NCBI RefSeq assembly: GCF_002149965.1
Contig: NZ_MSQB01000007.1
Location: 82,881-146,880 of the forward strand
Direction of reading: 5' to 3'
DNA length: 64,000 nt
Origin: Novosphingobium panipatense
GTDB taxonomy: Bacteria; Pseudomonadota; Alphaproteobacteria; Sphingomonadales; Sphingomonadaceae
In this document: positions 25,701 through 32,722 of the stretch, in pieces
Position numbering within the stretch: position 1 is the first letter of the stretch
How the letters are laid out: every line of letters starts with the position of its first letter
The notes under the pieces: generated by a model
The model's input: only the letters and a program-made list of their open reading frames with translations
What the model was told of the DNA's origin: nothing
Databases searched by the model: none
Position numbers and translations under genes: made by a program

Positions 25701-27098
25701 GGCTTCTGCATCCACCAGACGAACTCAGCGCGCCACCCTAATGGCGAGGGCGATTGGTTCGCCTTCCGCTTCATCCGAGACATGAATGGAGGATGGACCT
25801 CGGAGTACTCGTGTGAGGACGGCAAATCCTACGAGTTCTCCGTCTATATGGGGGCTCACCGCTGCCCGGGCGACCTCATCATGGCCGCCGTGAACTCGGC
25901 AGGGGCCTGGGTGGCGCAAGCCCCTATCGACGCTGCGGCGACGATCACAAGTGCTGAGGGTAAACTGGGAGGCACCCATCTCGGCGCCTGGAAGCGCTGC
26001 GTCGCCCGCATGACGATCCCCCTTGGAGCAGGGGCGACTCGCATATTCCTCTATGTTCGGAAGTACGGCACCGATGCAGGCCAAGGGGATAGCTGGCTGT
26101 TCATGTGCTATCCGCAGCTGGCGGAGACGGTGCCTAACGCTACGTCCATGATCCCGTACTCGCCTCCTCCTCAGGCGATCATGGTGGCACAGAACATCTA
26201 TGCCAATTCGCTCACGTCTGACGTGATAGCGGCCAACGCGATCGGCACAGATGAGCTGGCTGCGCGGGCGGTGACCGCCAAGAACCTGACCATGATGGAC
26301 TTCGAGAACCTAATGGTCGACGGCGATCTCGCGTCCGGCACGCTTGACGCGTGGTCGCGCAGTCAGAACGGCGTGGGAGGCATGCAGATCTACCTCGACG
26401 ACGGCGGTGCCGGGACAACTTGGCCGTCGCGGTACGCGTTGCATTTTAGGAGAAACGGCTTTGCTGGCGGCAACGAGCTCACCATCGTCAATGGACGAGA
26501 GAGTTTCGACAGCAACTCTCGGATATACGGCATAGCCTGTCTGCCTGGGGATGAATTCGCGTTCGAGGCGGTGTGCTGGGCTGATGCCGGAGGAAACGTC
26601 AATTTCGAGATGGTTCTGCGGGCAGACGATGGCTCGACCACATCGATTACTGCCACGGCGGTCTACAACATGGGCTCCGAAGGATGGAGATGCTTTGCCT
26701 TCCCTGGCACGAACTTCACGGTAGTCCGCTGCAACTTTAGCAATAACACGGGCAAGCCGGGTAAGGCGTTCCTGAGGGTGTGGGGGCCGAATCCTGAATA
26801 TCCGAATTCTCAGTGCTATGTGTGGAACACGAAACTGCGCCGCCGCAACAACGCGCAGATTATAATCGATGGCAGCGTGTTTGCGAACCACATCGCTGCC
26901 GGACAGGTGCAGACCGACCACCTCGGAGCGGGATCCGTCATCGCTTCGAAGATCGCCGTGACCGAACTGTCGGCCATCACCGGCAACATCGGCCTGCTCC
27001 GCACCGCCACCACCGGGCAGCGCACCGAAATCGATAACAACGGCGTCCGCAGCTATCACCCGAACGGCGCACTCGCTGGCCGCTTCGGGAATTGGTAA
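22722..27098 (+). CDS. Large tail-tip/tail-fibre protein with an internally duplicated domain
   Basis: This 1,458-residue protein starts at GTG 22722. A ~95-residue domain occurs twice: residues ~20-117 (IVDYSRRETDDYG...VERDFARRMSV...FRGFFKDFEIDL) and ~314-408 (ITDFSRKEADEFG...VERAWAKRMTL...VYGFFKDFSIAV). Carbohydrate-binding-like segments lie at ~160-220 and ~442-470 (LSYQVGDFFQYGGSSYTVITAH). Two short collagen-like runs are at ~489 and ~728. The C-terminal ~250 residues hold repeated DVIAANAIGTDELAA/QTDHLGAGSVIASKIA units as in lambda gpJ-like central fibres. It probably forms the distal tail and host-binding tip. Separate Dit, Tal and hub genes are not seen, so this protein may combine those jobs. 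Confidence 0.75.
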   Translation: MRVVLDSGETLDLGETEATPTIGIVDYSRRETDDYGVTTVVERDFARRMSVRLVVPFDQTDALQASLAAIRAKPARWIADEGVDWLDFRGFFKDFEIDLPVPPKAYCTLTVEALTATEAFTDPGGDPAPLGHASTLQLLQPATIAGGALVATSVPENDYPEWSADTTYPLGARVIKAATHRIYESGAIGNKGNDPAGTSGKWQDIGPTNRWAMFDQALGSTTTAAGQILVTLSPGTINAAALLDVKAATVRVQAGGYDRTLVPNASGTVTFLDLPETVGQVSMTIAGPGTVEVGTLLVGKLVGLGSTTEDAKAGITDFSRKEADEFGEIQIVERAWAKRMTLPAKIRRDAIDMVAGRIAAVRAKPSLWIGKEGMETLTVYGFFKDFSIAVDTTICTLSLSIEGLSTAGKVEPLTASVAWPDITDPDGTKPDDNATRNVNRGAWAAGLSYQVGDFFQYGGSSYTVITAHVSTAGLPPPNQFVSLMASAGVPGNDGLPGAKGADGTTFYTWIAYADSADGVLNFTTGAPAGRTFIGIASNKTSAVESANPGDYTWSAYAGPPNFGLVAGTNAAVAGNRVYKVSGGSNGWNSQVVSSESFFGGANLTVKPEANDFDFFVGLNSDPFTDDSYASLDYAWRITPGSKRVEVWINGQGMQGWDDNFSLGDTFSIQYDGKKVRWIRSGTINGAGYSYVFYEADAAAGLRFWFDSSMAWQDATRPQFSVVTWSAMGAAGADGAKGDKGDAGTAGEAAITPSLTSPARQVWAYANGGVKSYDGVSTTFVLKQGSVDVSANFNVVIASNPNGLQVSLSGRTATVVGATGNAGEFGNANVLSATLTLRATGTGAFTGRNFDLNFTLGKLTGGYEIVSSTPTTGNFEGREVFSTGDGKRYTFVNGGWVATITSATVIADSQLAGMSATKLVGTVDTSKMGVGVGGNRLVGAVPATRPDLYMVQANANIPGATYEQNATYGGPLLSPLPNGQYPNGTASYTLPDLSGFCIHQTNSARHPNGEGDWFAFRFIRDMNGGWTSEYSCEDGKSYEFSVYMGAHRCPGDLIMAAVNSAGAWVAQAPIDAAATITSAEGKLGGTHLGAWKRCVARMTIPLGAGATRIFLYVRKYGTDAGQGDSWLFMCYPQLAETVPNATSMIPYSPPPQAIMVAQNIYANSLTSDVIAANAIGTDELAARAVTAKNLTMMDFENLMVDGDLASGTLDAWSRSQNGVGGMQIYLDDGGAGTTWPSRYALHFRRNGFAGGNELTIVNGRESFDSNSRIYGIACLPGDEFAFEAVCWADAGGNVNFEMVLRADDGSTTSITATAVYNMGSEGWRCFAFPGTNFTVVRCNFSNNTGKPGKAFLRVWGPNPEYPNSQCYVWNTKLRRRNNAQIIIDGSVFANHIAAGQVQTDHLGAGSVIASKIAVTELSAITGNIGLLRTATTGQRTEIDNNGVRSYHPNGALAGRFGNW

Positions 27099-27099
27099 C

Positions 27100-27405
27100 A
27101 TGCCCGCAGGCGCTGAATTCAGGCACCCCGACGGCCGGGTCAAATTCGCATTCACCGATTACACAGGCGGCTTCTTCGGTTCGTTCAACACGGGCGGCGC
27201 TTCCTCCGGCACCTGGCAGGATGCCCGCCTCGTGGGCAAGCTGCTGGTGACGTTTCCGTCCTCGACCCTCGGCAACTACGGCGGCCCGAATGTGACGCTC
27301 GATTCAAGCACCGGGGTCATATCCTGGTCGTTCGGGGTGACCGCCACAGGCGGCGCCAACGCTGGCTCGCCGCCTGACATCACCATCTACTTCGGGGGTT
27401 ACTGA
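27100..27405 (+). CDS. Small tail-tip accessory protein
   Basis: This 101-residue protein starts one base after the large tail protein and overlaps the next gene by TGATG. It is Gly/Ser/Thr-rich and predicted all beta (VKFAFTDYTGGFFGSFNTGGASSGTW, VTLDSSTGVISWSFGVTATGG), which suits a structural attachment to the tail tip. No ribosome site is obvious, implying coupled translation. No family is recognised. Confidence 0.6.
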   Translation: MPAGAEFRHPDGRVKFAFTDYTGGFFGSFNTGGASSGTWQDARLVGKLLVTFPSSTLGNYGGPNVTLDSSTGVISWSFGVTATGGANAGSPPDITIYFGGY

Positions 27406-28154
27406 TGACGGCCGGGATGGAGACGATCACCCCCGATGGTCGCGGTCAGCTCACTACGGACATGGTGTTCTTCCGTCTCGAACAGACGGTACAGCTGCCT
27501 GCCGGAAGCGGGTGGAGCCAGTACGGCAACAACTCCGGCCAGCGGGACGTGTTCATTGCTGGTCTGAGCATGGCCGACGCGCCCATGCCTGCACTCACGT
27601 CAGCCGGGGGGTCGTGGGCCGAGATCATTTCAACCTCCGGAGGCGGTATCACCTACCGCGTCTACAGCGTCGGGCCGAGCGACGTGACGCTGCTCGTGTT
27701 CTCACAGCGGCGCCCGCCCGTCAGCGCTCACATGGCGGGCTGTGAGCTGTACAAGCCCGATGGCTCGATCGTGTTCTCCTCGGATTATCCGATTGCGCGT
27801 CCGCTGGGGATCCTCTCGAACACGGGATACAGCGGCGTATCGCTGGCGGGGCGGAGCGTCGCCCATGTCCCGCAGAAGCAAGAGGCAAACTCGGCCGTTA
27901 ACTACACGTACGCCAGCCAAGGCTCCTGCCAGATCGGACCCTATCAGGGATATCAGGTCTACCAGCGCAATCAGTGGTCCCGGACGAGTGTAGTTGCTTC
28001 CGGCAGCACCGCAGCGGCCGGAGGCAACTTCTTCTCTGACAGCGGCACGATCCAATACATGTGCGCGTCGTCGCCCTCCGGTGTGCCGCTCAGCCAGCAG
28101 ATCGGCAGCCTGGGTGGCTGGCGCAGCCTCATCCTCGATATCACCAACCTCTAA
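27405..28154 (+). CDS. Tail accessory / tail-fibre protein of unknown function
   Basis: This 249-residue beta-rich protein (LTTDMVFFRLEQTVQLPAGSGW, ADAPMPALTSAGGSWAEIISTSGGGITYRVYSVGPSDVTLLVF, SRSVAHV, QQIGSLGGWRSLILDITNL) is encoded directly behind the tail tip genes. Gly/Ser richness and lack of enzymatic motifs suggest a structural, possibly receptor-binding, component. Its start overlaps the preceding stop. No recognised domain. Confidence 0.6.
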   Translation: MTAGMETITPDGRGQLTTDMVFFRLEQTVQLPAGSGWSQYGNNSGQRDVFIAGLSMADAPMPALTSAGGSWAEIISTSGGGITYRVYSVGPSDVTLLVFSQRRPPVSAHMAGCELYKPDGSIVFSSDYPIARPLGILSNTGYSGVSLAGRSVAHVPQKQEANSAVNYTYASQGSCQIGPYQGYQVYQRNQWSRTSVVASGSTAAAGGNFFSDSGTIQYMCASSPSGVPLSQQIGSLGGWRSLILDITNL

Positions 28155-28166
28155 GGATCCTGATCC

Positions 28167-28847
28167 ATGTACATCATCCAGGACATTCCTGGGGCGACCC
28201 CGCTGTTCCACAAGATCGGCGCGGTCACCATCAACGGGCCAGCAATCATGGTGTCGATCGACACCGTCTCCGCCGAACCGCAGCCGGTCCCCGGCGGCAT
28301 CTCGACCACGTTCTATGGCGGCCGGAGTTATACCCTCCCCGAAGGTACGATCCCGGAGGAAAACGTCTCGCAGCGCGCCGTCAGTGAGTGGATGATCTCC
28401 CCAGCTGGTCCGTTCCCCGGCTCGCAGCTCTCCAGCGATTCCGACTTCATTTATGTTTCGAAGCGGGCTCTGCTCGCTGCAAAGGTCCGCAATAGGCGTG
28501 ATCAGGTGCGCGACGGCGGCTGCCTCATCGAGATCCAGGGCGAACCGCGCCGGGTGGAGACCGACGCCACGAGCCGAGTGAACATTTCCGGTTCCGTCGT
28601 GATGGCTATGCTCGCTCTCCAGAGCGGCGAGGAGTTCGCCACAGACTGGCGCATGGCGGACAACTCGATCGTCGCCCTCGATGCTGCTGACATGATCCTG
28701 CTGGGCAAGACGGTCGCCACATTCGTCGAGGCGGGACAGCGCCGGAAGAACGACCTGGACGCGCTGATCGCCACGATTGCGCAGGGCACCACTGAGGAAG
28801 AGCTTGCCGCGATCGAGGCGCAGATCCTCGACGGCTGGCCCGAGTAA
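28167..28847 (+). CDS. Tail-fibre-region protein with C-terminal DUF4376
   Basis: This 226-residue protein has an N-terminal ~90-residue beta part (SIDTVSAEPQPVPGGISTTFYGGRSYTLPEG) and a C-terminal DUF4376 domain from ~100 (RNRRDQVRDGGCLIEIQGEPRRVETDATSRVNISG, then LALQSGEEFATDWRMADNSIVALDAADMILLGKTVATFVEAGQRRKNDLDALIATI). DUF4376 is found in phage tail fibre assembly and tail-end proteins. It is the last structural gene before the lysis module. Confidence 0.75.
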   Translation: MYIIQDIPGATPLFHKIGAVTINGPAIMVSIDTVSAEPQPVPGGISTTFYGGRSYTLPEGTIPEENVSQRAVSEWMISPAGPFPGSQLSSDSDFIYVSKRALLAAKVRNRRDQVRDGGCLIEIQGEPRRVETDATSRVNISGSVVMAMLALQSGEEFATDWRMADNSIVALDAADMILLGKTVATFVEAGQRRKNDLDALIATIAQGTTEEELAAIEAQILDGWPE

Positions 28848-28851
28848 GGCC

Positions 28852-29277
28852 ATGGCCCCGCTCGCGGCGCCCGACTATTGGGCCGACGTCATGCGCTGGT
28901 GGGCCTTCGTCGGCGCGCCGCTGGGCGCGGTGCCCCTCGCCCGCAAACTGCGCGAGCTGGCCACGCTGTGGCACCTCGGCATCCGGGACCCGGTGACGGT
29001 CCCGCTCAAGGTGATCCTGCTGGCGGGCGGTGCGCTGCTCTCCTTCCTCTGCTTCAGCTTCGTCGCCGGTCTCGTGATCCCGTTCACCAACCGTGTCCCC
29101 GGCTTCGACATGCAGAGCATCAGCTTCCGCACGGTCATGGCTGCCGCCTGGACCATGGCGGGCATCGCCTCCTGGCTCTCCGCAGTCGCCTTCGCCCGCG
29201 GGCGATGGTTCATGGCCGGCGCGGCGACCACATGGTTCGTGGCGGTTAGCTTCGTCACTGTTGCAACGGCGGGGTGA
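28852..29277 (+). CDS. Phage membrane protein, lysis region (holin-like candidate)
   Basis: This 141-residue protein from ATG 28852 has three or four predicted membrane helices: LKVILLAGGALLSFLCFSFVAGLVIP, FRTVMAAAWTMAGIASWLSAVAF and WFMAGAATTWFVAVSFVTVAT, preceded by a weaker hydrophobic segment. It overlaps the next membrane protein gene, and both precede the endolysin, so one of them may be a holin or antiholin. No named holin family is recognised. Confidence 0.6.
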   Translation: MAPLAAPDYWADVMRWWAFVGAPLGAVPLARKLRELATLWHLGIRDPVTVPLKVILLAGGALLSFLCFSFVAGLVIPFTNRVPGFDMQSISFRTVMAAAWTMAGIASWLSAVAFARGRWFMAGAATTWFVAVSFVTVATAG

Positions 29278-29738
29278 GCATGCGGGCAGATGCAATTGCG
29301 AAGTACGCCCCCGCCCTCGTCATGGCCCCTATCGGGGCGCTCGACCCCATAATCGGCAGTATCGCATTCGGCATGGTGACCGGCTGGCTCGCCATTGCGG
29401 GCGTCATGCACGAGCAGGGCCGCCCGTTCCGCGAGATCCGCCGCGCTATGGTGACCTCGCTCCTTATCGGCGGCGGCGGCGCGCTGTTCGCCATGTTCGC
29501 CGTTAGCAAGCTTCGGCTGGACCCGCTCGGCGCGGCCATCGCCTCCTTCACGATCGCGTTCGGCGGGGTGAAGGCCATCAAGTCGCTATCCGGCGCGGCC
29601 CTCAAGGTCGTGCAGTGGGTCTTCGTCAACCTGGCCGACGATGCCGAGAAGATCGGCCGCGAACGCGCCAAGGCCCAGCGCATGCTTTCCGAAAACACAA
29701 AGGCAGATCGGGCCCGGCTGGGCCTCAAGGAGGATTGA
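29274..29738 (+). CDS. Phage membrane protein with cytoplasmic helical tail (holin-like candidate)
   Basis: This 154-residue protein starts at GTG 29274 overlapping the previous stop (ATG 29280 is an alternative). Three hydrophobic segments (APIGALDPIIGSIAFGMVTGWLAIAGVM, VTSLLIGGGGALFAMFAV, LGAAIASFTIAFGGVKAI) are followed by a charged C-terminal helix (DDAEKIGRERAKAQRMLSENTKADRARLGL). Three transmembrane helices plus a charged tail is the class I holin layout. It lies directly before the muramidase. Confidence 0.6.
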   Translation: MSMRADAIAKYAPALVMAPIGALDPIIGSIAFGMVTGWLAIAGVMHEQGRPFREIRRAMVTSLLIGGGGALFAMFAVSKLRLDPLGAAIASFTIAFGGVKAIKSLSGAALKVVQWVFVNLADDAEKIGRERAKAQRMLSENTKADRARLGLKED

Positions 29739-29740
29739 AC

Positions 29741-30391
29741 ATGGACCCCCGCTCTCTTCAGCGCACTCTCGGCGTCGCCGACGACGGCATCTTCGGCCCG
29801 ATCAGCCGGGAAGCACTCCGTTCTCGATTCACGAACATGCACGCCCCAGCCGTGACGGCCGGGGAGATCGCCGCCTTCGCCGAGCGGCTGGGATGCAGCG
29901 TCAAGCAGATCAACGCCGTCGCCAAGGTCGAAAGCTCCGGCGGCGGATACGACAGAAACGGTCGTCCCAAGATCCTGTTCGAGCGGCACCTGTTCCACCG
30001 GCAGACCGGCGGCAAGTGGTCGAAGACGTCTTTCAGCGATCCGGCCTCGGGAGGCTACAGCCTGGATAGCTGGGACAAGCTCGGGCAGGCCTGCGCCAAG
30101 GACCCGGACGCCGCCTTCGCCTCGTGCTCGTGGGGCAAGTTCCAGGTTCTCGGCCAGTGGTGGGACAAGTTCGGGTTCTCCAGCCCCTACGAGATGGCCT
30201 TCTCGACCGTCGCAAGCGAGGCAGCGCACTACGAGCTGCTCGCCCGCTACATCGAGGTCTTCGGCCTGGCGGACGAGCTGCGGGCGCTGAGCACCAATCC
30301 CGCAGACTGCCGGGCGTTCGCCAAGGGTTACAACGGCCCGGCCTACGAGAAATACGCCTACCACACCAAGCTCGCGGCAGCGATGGCATGA
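29741..30391 (+). CDS. Endolysin, N-acetylmuramidase family
   Basis: This 216-residue endolysin has a strong AAGGAGG site. Residues 1-30 (SLQRTLGVADDGIFGPISREAL) form a shortened peptidoglycan-binding repeat. The muramidase (DUF3380-type) domain follows, with the catalytic Glu in AVAKVESSGGGYDRNGRPKILFERHLFHR and the core SCSWGKFQVLGQWWDKFGF. No signal peptide is visible, so export depends on a holin. It cleaves the glycan strand at the end of the lytic cycle. Confidence 0.92.
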   Translation: MDPRSLQRTLGVADDGIFGPISREALRSRFTNMHAPAVTAGEIAAFAERLGCSVKQINAVAKVESSGGGYDRNGRPKILFERHLFHRQTGGKWSKTSFSDPASGGYSLDSWDKLGQACAKDPDAAFASCSWGKFQVLGQWWDKFGFSSPYEMAFSTVASEAAHYELLARYIEVFGLADELRALSTNPADCRAFAKGYNGPAYEKYAYHTKLAAAMA

Positions 30392-30714
30392 CGACGAAGT
30401 GCGACCGCGACGGGGACCGGCTCGTCCTCATGCTGATCGGCGGGGGGATCATAGCGATCATCCTCGCCATCATCGCCTCGCTGGCCTTCGCTCGGCACAT
30501 GCCGGACTGGGCCGAAAGCGTGCAGTCCGCGATCGTCGGCGGCGCGCTGGTGAAGCTGGCTGATGTGCTCTCTGCCCTGGTCACGCTGTCCGGCGGCCGG
30601 GAGCGGGAGAAACTGACCGACCAGCTCTCCCAGTCCACCCCGATCGCCGAGCCCCAGCAGGTGCAGGTTATCAACGGGCCAGATGCACCCGTACCGGTGG
30701 AGGGCCAGCCATGA
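30388..30714 (+). CDS. Small membrane protein of the lysis cassette
   Basis: This 108-residue protein overlaps the endolysin stop (ATGA). It has a very hydrophobic segment at 13-34 (VLMLIGGGIIAIILAIIASLAF), a weaker second one near 45-65, and a hydrophilic C-terminus (GGREREKLTDQLSQSTPIAEPQQ). One or two membrane helices after the endolysin fit a holin/antiholin or spanin accessory. The exact role cannot be decided from sequence. Confidence 0.6.
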   Translation: MTTKCDRDGDRLVLMLIGGGIIAIILAIIASLAFARHMPDWAESVQSAIVGGALVKLADVLSALVTLSGGREREKLTDQLSQSTPIAEPQQVQVINGPDAPVPVEGQP

Positions 30715-31115
30715 TCGCGCTCGCGAAAACGGCGTGGAAGTGGCTCGGCGGACTGCCAGGCGAAGCGTGGATCCTGATCGGCGGGGTTGCGGCGCTGGTC
30801 GGCTTCCTCGTCTGGAACCATTTCGACAACGCGGCGGCGATCGAGCAGCACGACCAGGCGCGCGCGGCTGCCGGTGCGGCTGGGCGCGAGAAGTCGGCCG
30901 AAGAGAACGTGGCCGACGCCTTCGAGAACCAGCGGCTCCGCGACCAGCGCGACGCGGCGATCGCGCAAGCCGCCGCGACGGAAGCGGCCAAGCCGCCCGA
31001 AGCGCGCGCCACGACCGCGCCGCAGGCCCTCGCCCTCAACTGCGCCATCGCCCGTGAGGACTACACGGCGGCCGAACTGGCGAAGATGTCTGAATATCAG
31101 GAGCATTGCCGATGA
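30711..31115 (+). CDS. Rz-like inner-membrane spanin (i-spanin)
   Basis: This 134-residue protein has one N-terminal transmembrane helix (EAWILIGGVAALVGFLVW) and a long periplasmic coiled coil rich in Ala, Glu, Gln and Arg (QHDQARAAAGAAGREKSAEENVADAFENQRLRDQRDAAIAQAAA). The C-terminal CAIAREDYTAAELAKMSEYQEHC carries two Cys that may form a disulfide. This is the Rz-type i-spanin layout. It overlaps the o-spanin gene by four bases. Confidence 0.82.
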   Translation: MIALAKTAWKWLGGLPGEAWILIGGVAALVGFLVWNHFDNAAAIEQHDQARAAAGAAGREKSAEENVADAFENQRLRDQRDAAIAQAAATEAAKPPEARATTAPQALALNCAIAREDYTAAELAKMSEYQEHCR

Positions 31116-31393
31116 TCCGCCTCGCAGCCCTCTCGCTCGCCCTGCTGGTGGCCGGGTGCAAGACATGTCCCGCTCTCGACTTTCCGCGCGCGGGGGACGT
31201 CGCGGCCATCACCGAGCCGCGCCCGAAGATCCCGCCCGCTGCGCTCGACCCAGAAAACCCAACTGCCGCCGCGAACTACCAGTCGGCAGATCGCGCATGG
31301 AGCAAGGCGGTCAGCGATTCTGGAGGGCGCATCTGCCGTTACCTGGAGCGCTTGGGGATGCCGGGCATCGAGTGCCCAGTCGCAGAGGAGTAG
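31112..31393 (+). CDS. Rz1-like outer-membrane lipoprotein spanin (o-spanin)
   Basis: This 93-residue lipoprotein has a short signal peptide ending in lipobox LVAGC (MIRLAALSLALLVAGCKTC), a Pro-rich middle (PRPKIPPAALDPENP) and a C-terminal globular part with two Cys (GGRICRYLERLGMPGIECPV). ATG 31112 with AGGAG 8 bases upstream is preferred over TTG 31106. With the preceding Rz-like gene it forms a two-component spanin that fuses the inner and outer membranes. Confidence 0.85.
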   Translation: MIRLAALSLALLVAGCKTCPALDFPRAGDVAAITEPRPKIPPAALDPENPTAAANYQSADRAWSKAVSDSGGRICRYLERLGMPGIECPVAEE

Positions 31394-31424
31394 CCCGGAT
31401 CTGCTAAACTTTGCTGAAGTCTAT

Positions 31425-31457
31425 GAGGCCGCCCTTCTCGCGAGGGGCGGCCTCTTT
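31425..31457 (+). terminator. Rho-independent terminator at the end of the late operon
   Basis: GAGGCCGCCC (31425-31434) pairs with GGGCGGCCTC (31445-31454), followed by TTTCT. It ends the long rightward structural and lysis operon, 32 bases after the o-spanin stop. Confidence 0.85.
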
Positions 31458-31473
31458 CTGCTTCTGCGAAGCG

Positions 31474-31803
31474 TCAATCGAACCAGAGCTCCGCTGCGCT
31501 GTCCCAGCGCGCGCTCAGACTATTCGCTTTCCGTATGCCGAACTTTTTCTCGTATGCCGCATGCACTTGAAGCATCAAGTCCATGCCGCCGACCAAGCCC
31601 AATGTCTCACCAATCGCGAGCAAAGCGCGCCGAGAAATCGATGTAGGTTCGTCCGGCGGATACAGGCCATCACGGAGAATGCTCTCCATGCCATCCTCGA
31701 TCGAAGCGGGCCCGTTTTCGCGCGAGGCCGATCTCAGCGCGAGGTATTCGGAAAGCAGCCTATCGATCCTGTCGATTAAGCGATCTAGTTGGGTTTCTGT
31801 CAT
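31474..31803 (-). CDS. Hypothetical prophage right-end protein
   Basis: This 109-residue leftward protein has GGGGGA close before ATG 31803. It is mainly helical (ETQLDRLIDRIDRLLSEYLALRSA, ISRRALLAIGETLGLVGGMDLMLQVHAAYEKKFGIRKAN). Its orientation opposes the late operon and its base composition is lower in GC, so it is probably expressed in the lysogen. No family is recognised. Confidence 0.55.
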   Translation of the reverse strand: MTETQLDRLIDRIDRLLSEYLALRSASRENGPASIEDGMESILRDGLYPPDEPTSISRRALLAIGETLGLVGGMDLMLQVHAAYEKKFGIRKANSLSARWDSAAELWFD

Positions 31804-31825
31804 CTTTCCCCCAATAACTAAGTAA

Positions 31826-32086
31826 TTAAGCGCGTGATAAGAATGATAGGGCTGGCACGTGGGTCAACTGCGATGCTGTAACGTTGTCTACAGAGCAAGT
31901 TATTGTTCCGGGCAAACGATATGCCGTAGTATATTCACACGTTAGTATTCCGTCATCTACGGACATTTTTGAGGGATAAATCCAGCCGATCTCTGGCATA
32001 TCTATATAAATGCGCGCGCTAGTCTCCGCCTTGGGGGCGGCGAGCCATTCAGCCGCCTGTTGCAAGTGCTTTTCGCCTGATGACAT
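31826..32086 (-). CDS. Hypothetical prophage right-end protein
   Basis: This 86-residue leftward protein has AAGGA 7 bases upstream of ATG 32086. A helical start (SGEKHLQQAAEWLAA) leads into a beta-rich part (ARIYIDMPEIGWIYPSKMSVDDGILTCEYTTAYRLPGTITCSVDN). It is 22 bases upstream of the previous entry in the same direction, so the two may share a transcript. The ~105 bases upstream hold no clear motif. No function assigned. Confidence 0.55.
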   Translation of the reverse strand: MSSGEKHLQQAAEWLAAPKAETSARIYIDMPEIGWIYPSKMSVDDGILTCEYTTAYRLPGTITCSVDNVTASQLTHVPALSFLSRA

Positions 32087-32192
32087 TGTGATTCCTTCTG
32101 AAGGGTCCGCAGGGAGCGTACGGTTGCTCGCACGGCAGTGTCGAGGGCGTGCTCATCCGACCTTGGGGAAAGGGGAGGGGCAGCCTGTTGGA

Positions 32193-32384
32193 TCAGGCAG
32201 CGCGGGCCCTGTTATCCGCCGTTTCCGACACTAGCTCTACCGGCACCGCGAGGAACCACTCGCGTTCGCTCTCGTCCCAAGAGGCCAGCTTCAGCTTAAT
32301 CGCATCGGCCATGGCCTCGTCGATGCTAGACCGCCAGGGCGAACGAGGCCGGCCAAAGACAGCGATCCTATAGCGCGCTACCAT
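32193..32384 (-). CDS. Hypothetical 63-residue protein coupled to a YozE-like gene
   Basis: This is a 63-residue leftward frame whose ATG at 32384 lies two bases after the stop of the YozE-like gene, implying coupled translation. The sequence (VARYRIAVFGRPRSPWRSSIDEAMADAIKLKLASWDESEREWFLAVPVELVSE) starts with a beta strand and continues helical to a final strand. No recognised family. The pair may act together, but no function can be stated. Confidence 0.5.
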   Translation of the reverse strand: MVARYRIAVFGRPRSPWRSSIDEAMADAIKLKLASWDESEREWFLAVPVELVSETADNRARAA

Positions 32385-32386
32385 CG

Positions 32387-32650
32387 TCAGAAGCTCGCCC
32401 AGTCCAGTTCGGCGTCGTCCACGGCGTCGAACATCTCAGGGTCAGCGCCGGTGTCGCCGAGGCGCTTGCGCACTGCGTCCGGACCGCCATCCTTCGGAAA
32501 TCCTCGGTCCGATCTGGCGATGGTGGCGAGCTGGCCGATGAAGCCGCCGCGATCGGCTTGCTGCAAAAGCCAGCGGCCGAATGGCACAGCCGCACTCGCG
32601 GCAACAGGCTCGGCGCCGTCGGTCCAGCTGTGGCTCGAAAGATCACTCAT
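32387..32650 (-). CDS. YozE SAM-like domain protein
   Basis: This 87-residue protein's C-terminal ~60 residues (PFGRWLLQQADRGGFIGQLATIARSDRGFPKDGGPDAVRKRLGDTGADPEMFDAVDDAELDW) match the YozE sterile-alpha-motif-like fold: short LLQQ-RDR helix, a D-x-FP turn and the acidic end. GAGGA lies 8 bases before ATG 32650. YozE-like proteins are small and often carried by phages and plasmids; their biochemical role is unknown. It is first in a two-gene leftward unit. Confidence 0.7.
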   Translation of the reverse strand: MSDLSSHSWTDGAEPVAASAAVPFGRWLLQQADRGGFIGQLATIARSDRGFPKDGGPDAVRKRLGDTGADPEMFDAVDDAELDWASF

Positions 32651-32722
32651 GAGAATTTTCCTCTATGCGAATCGACGTAGAGCGATCTAGTTTGTTCCCT
32701 CTATGTTCTCAAGGGAGTGACG

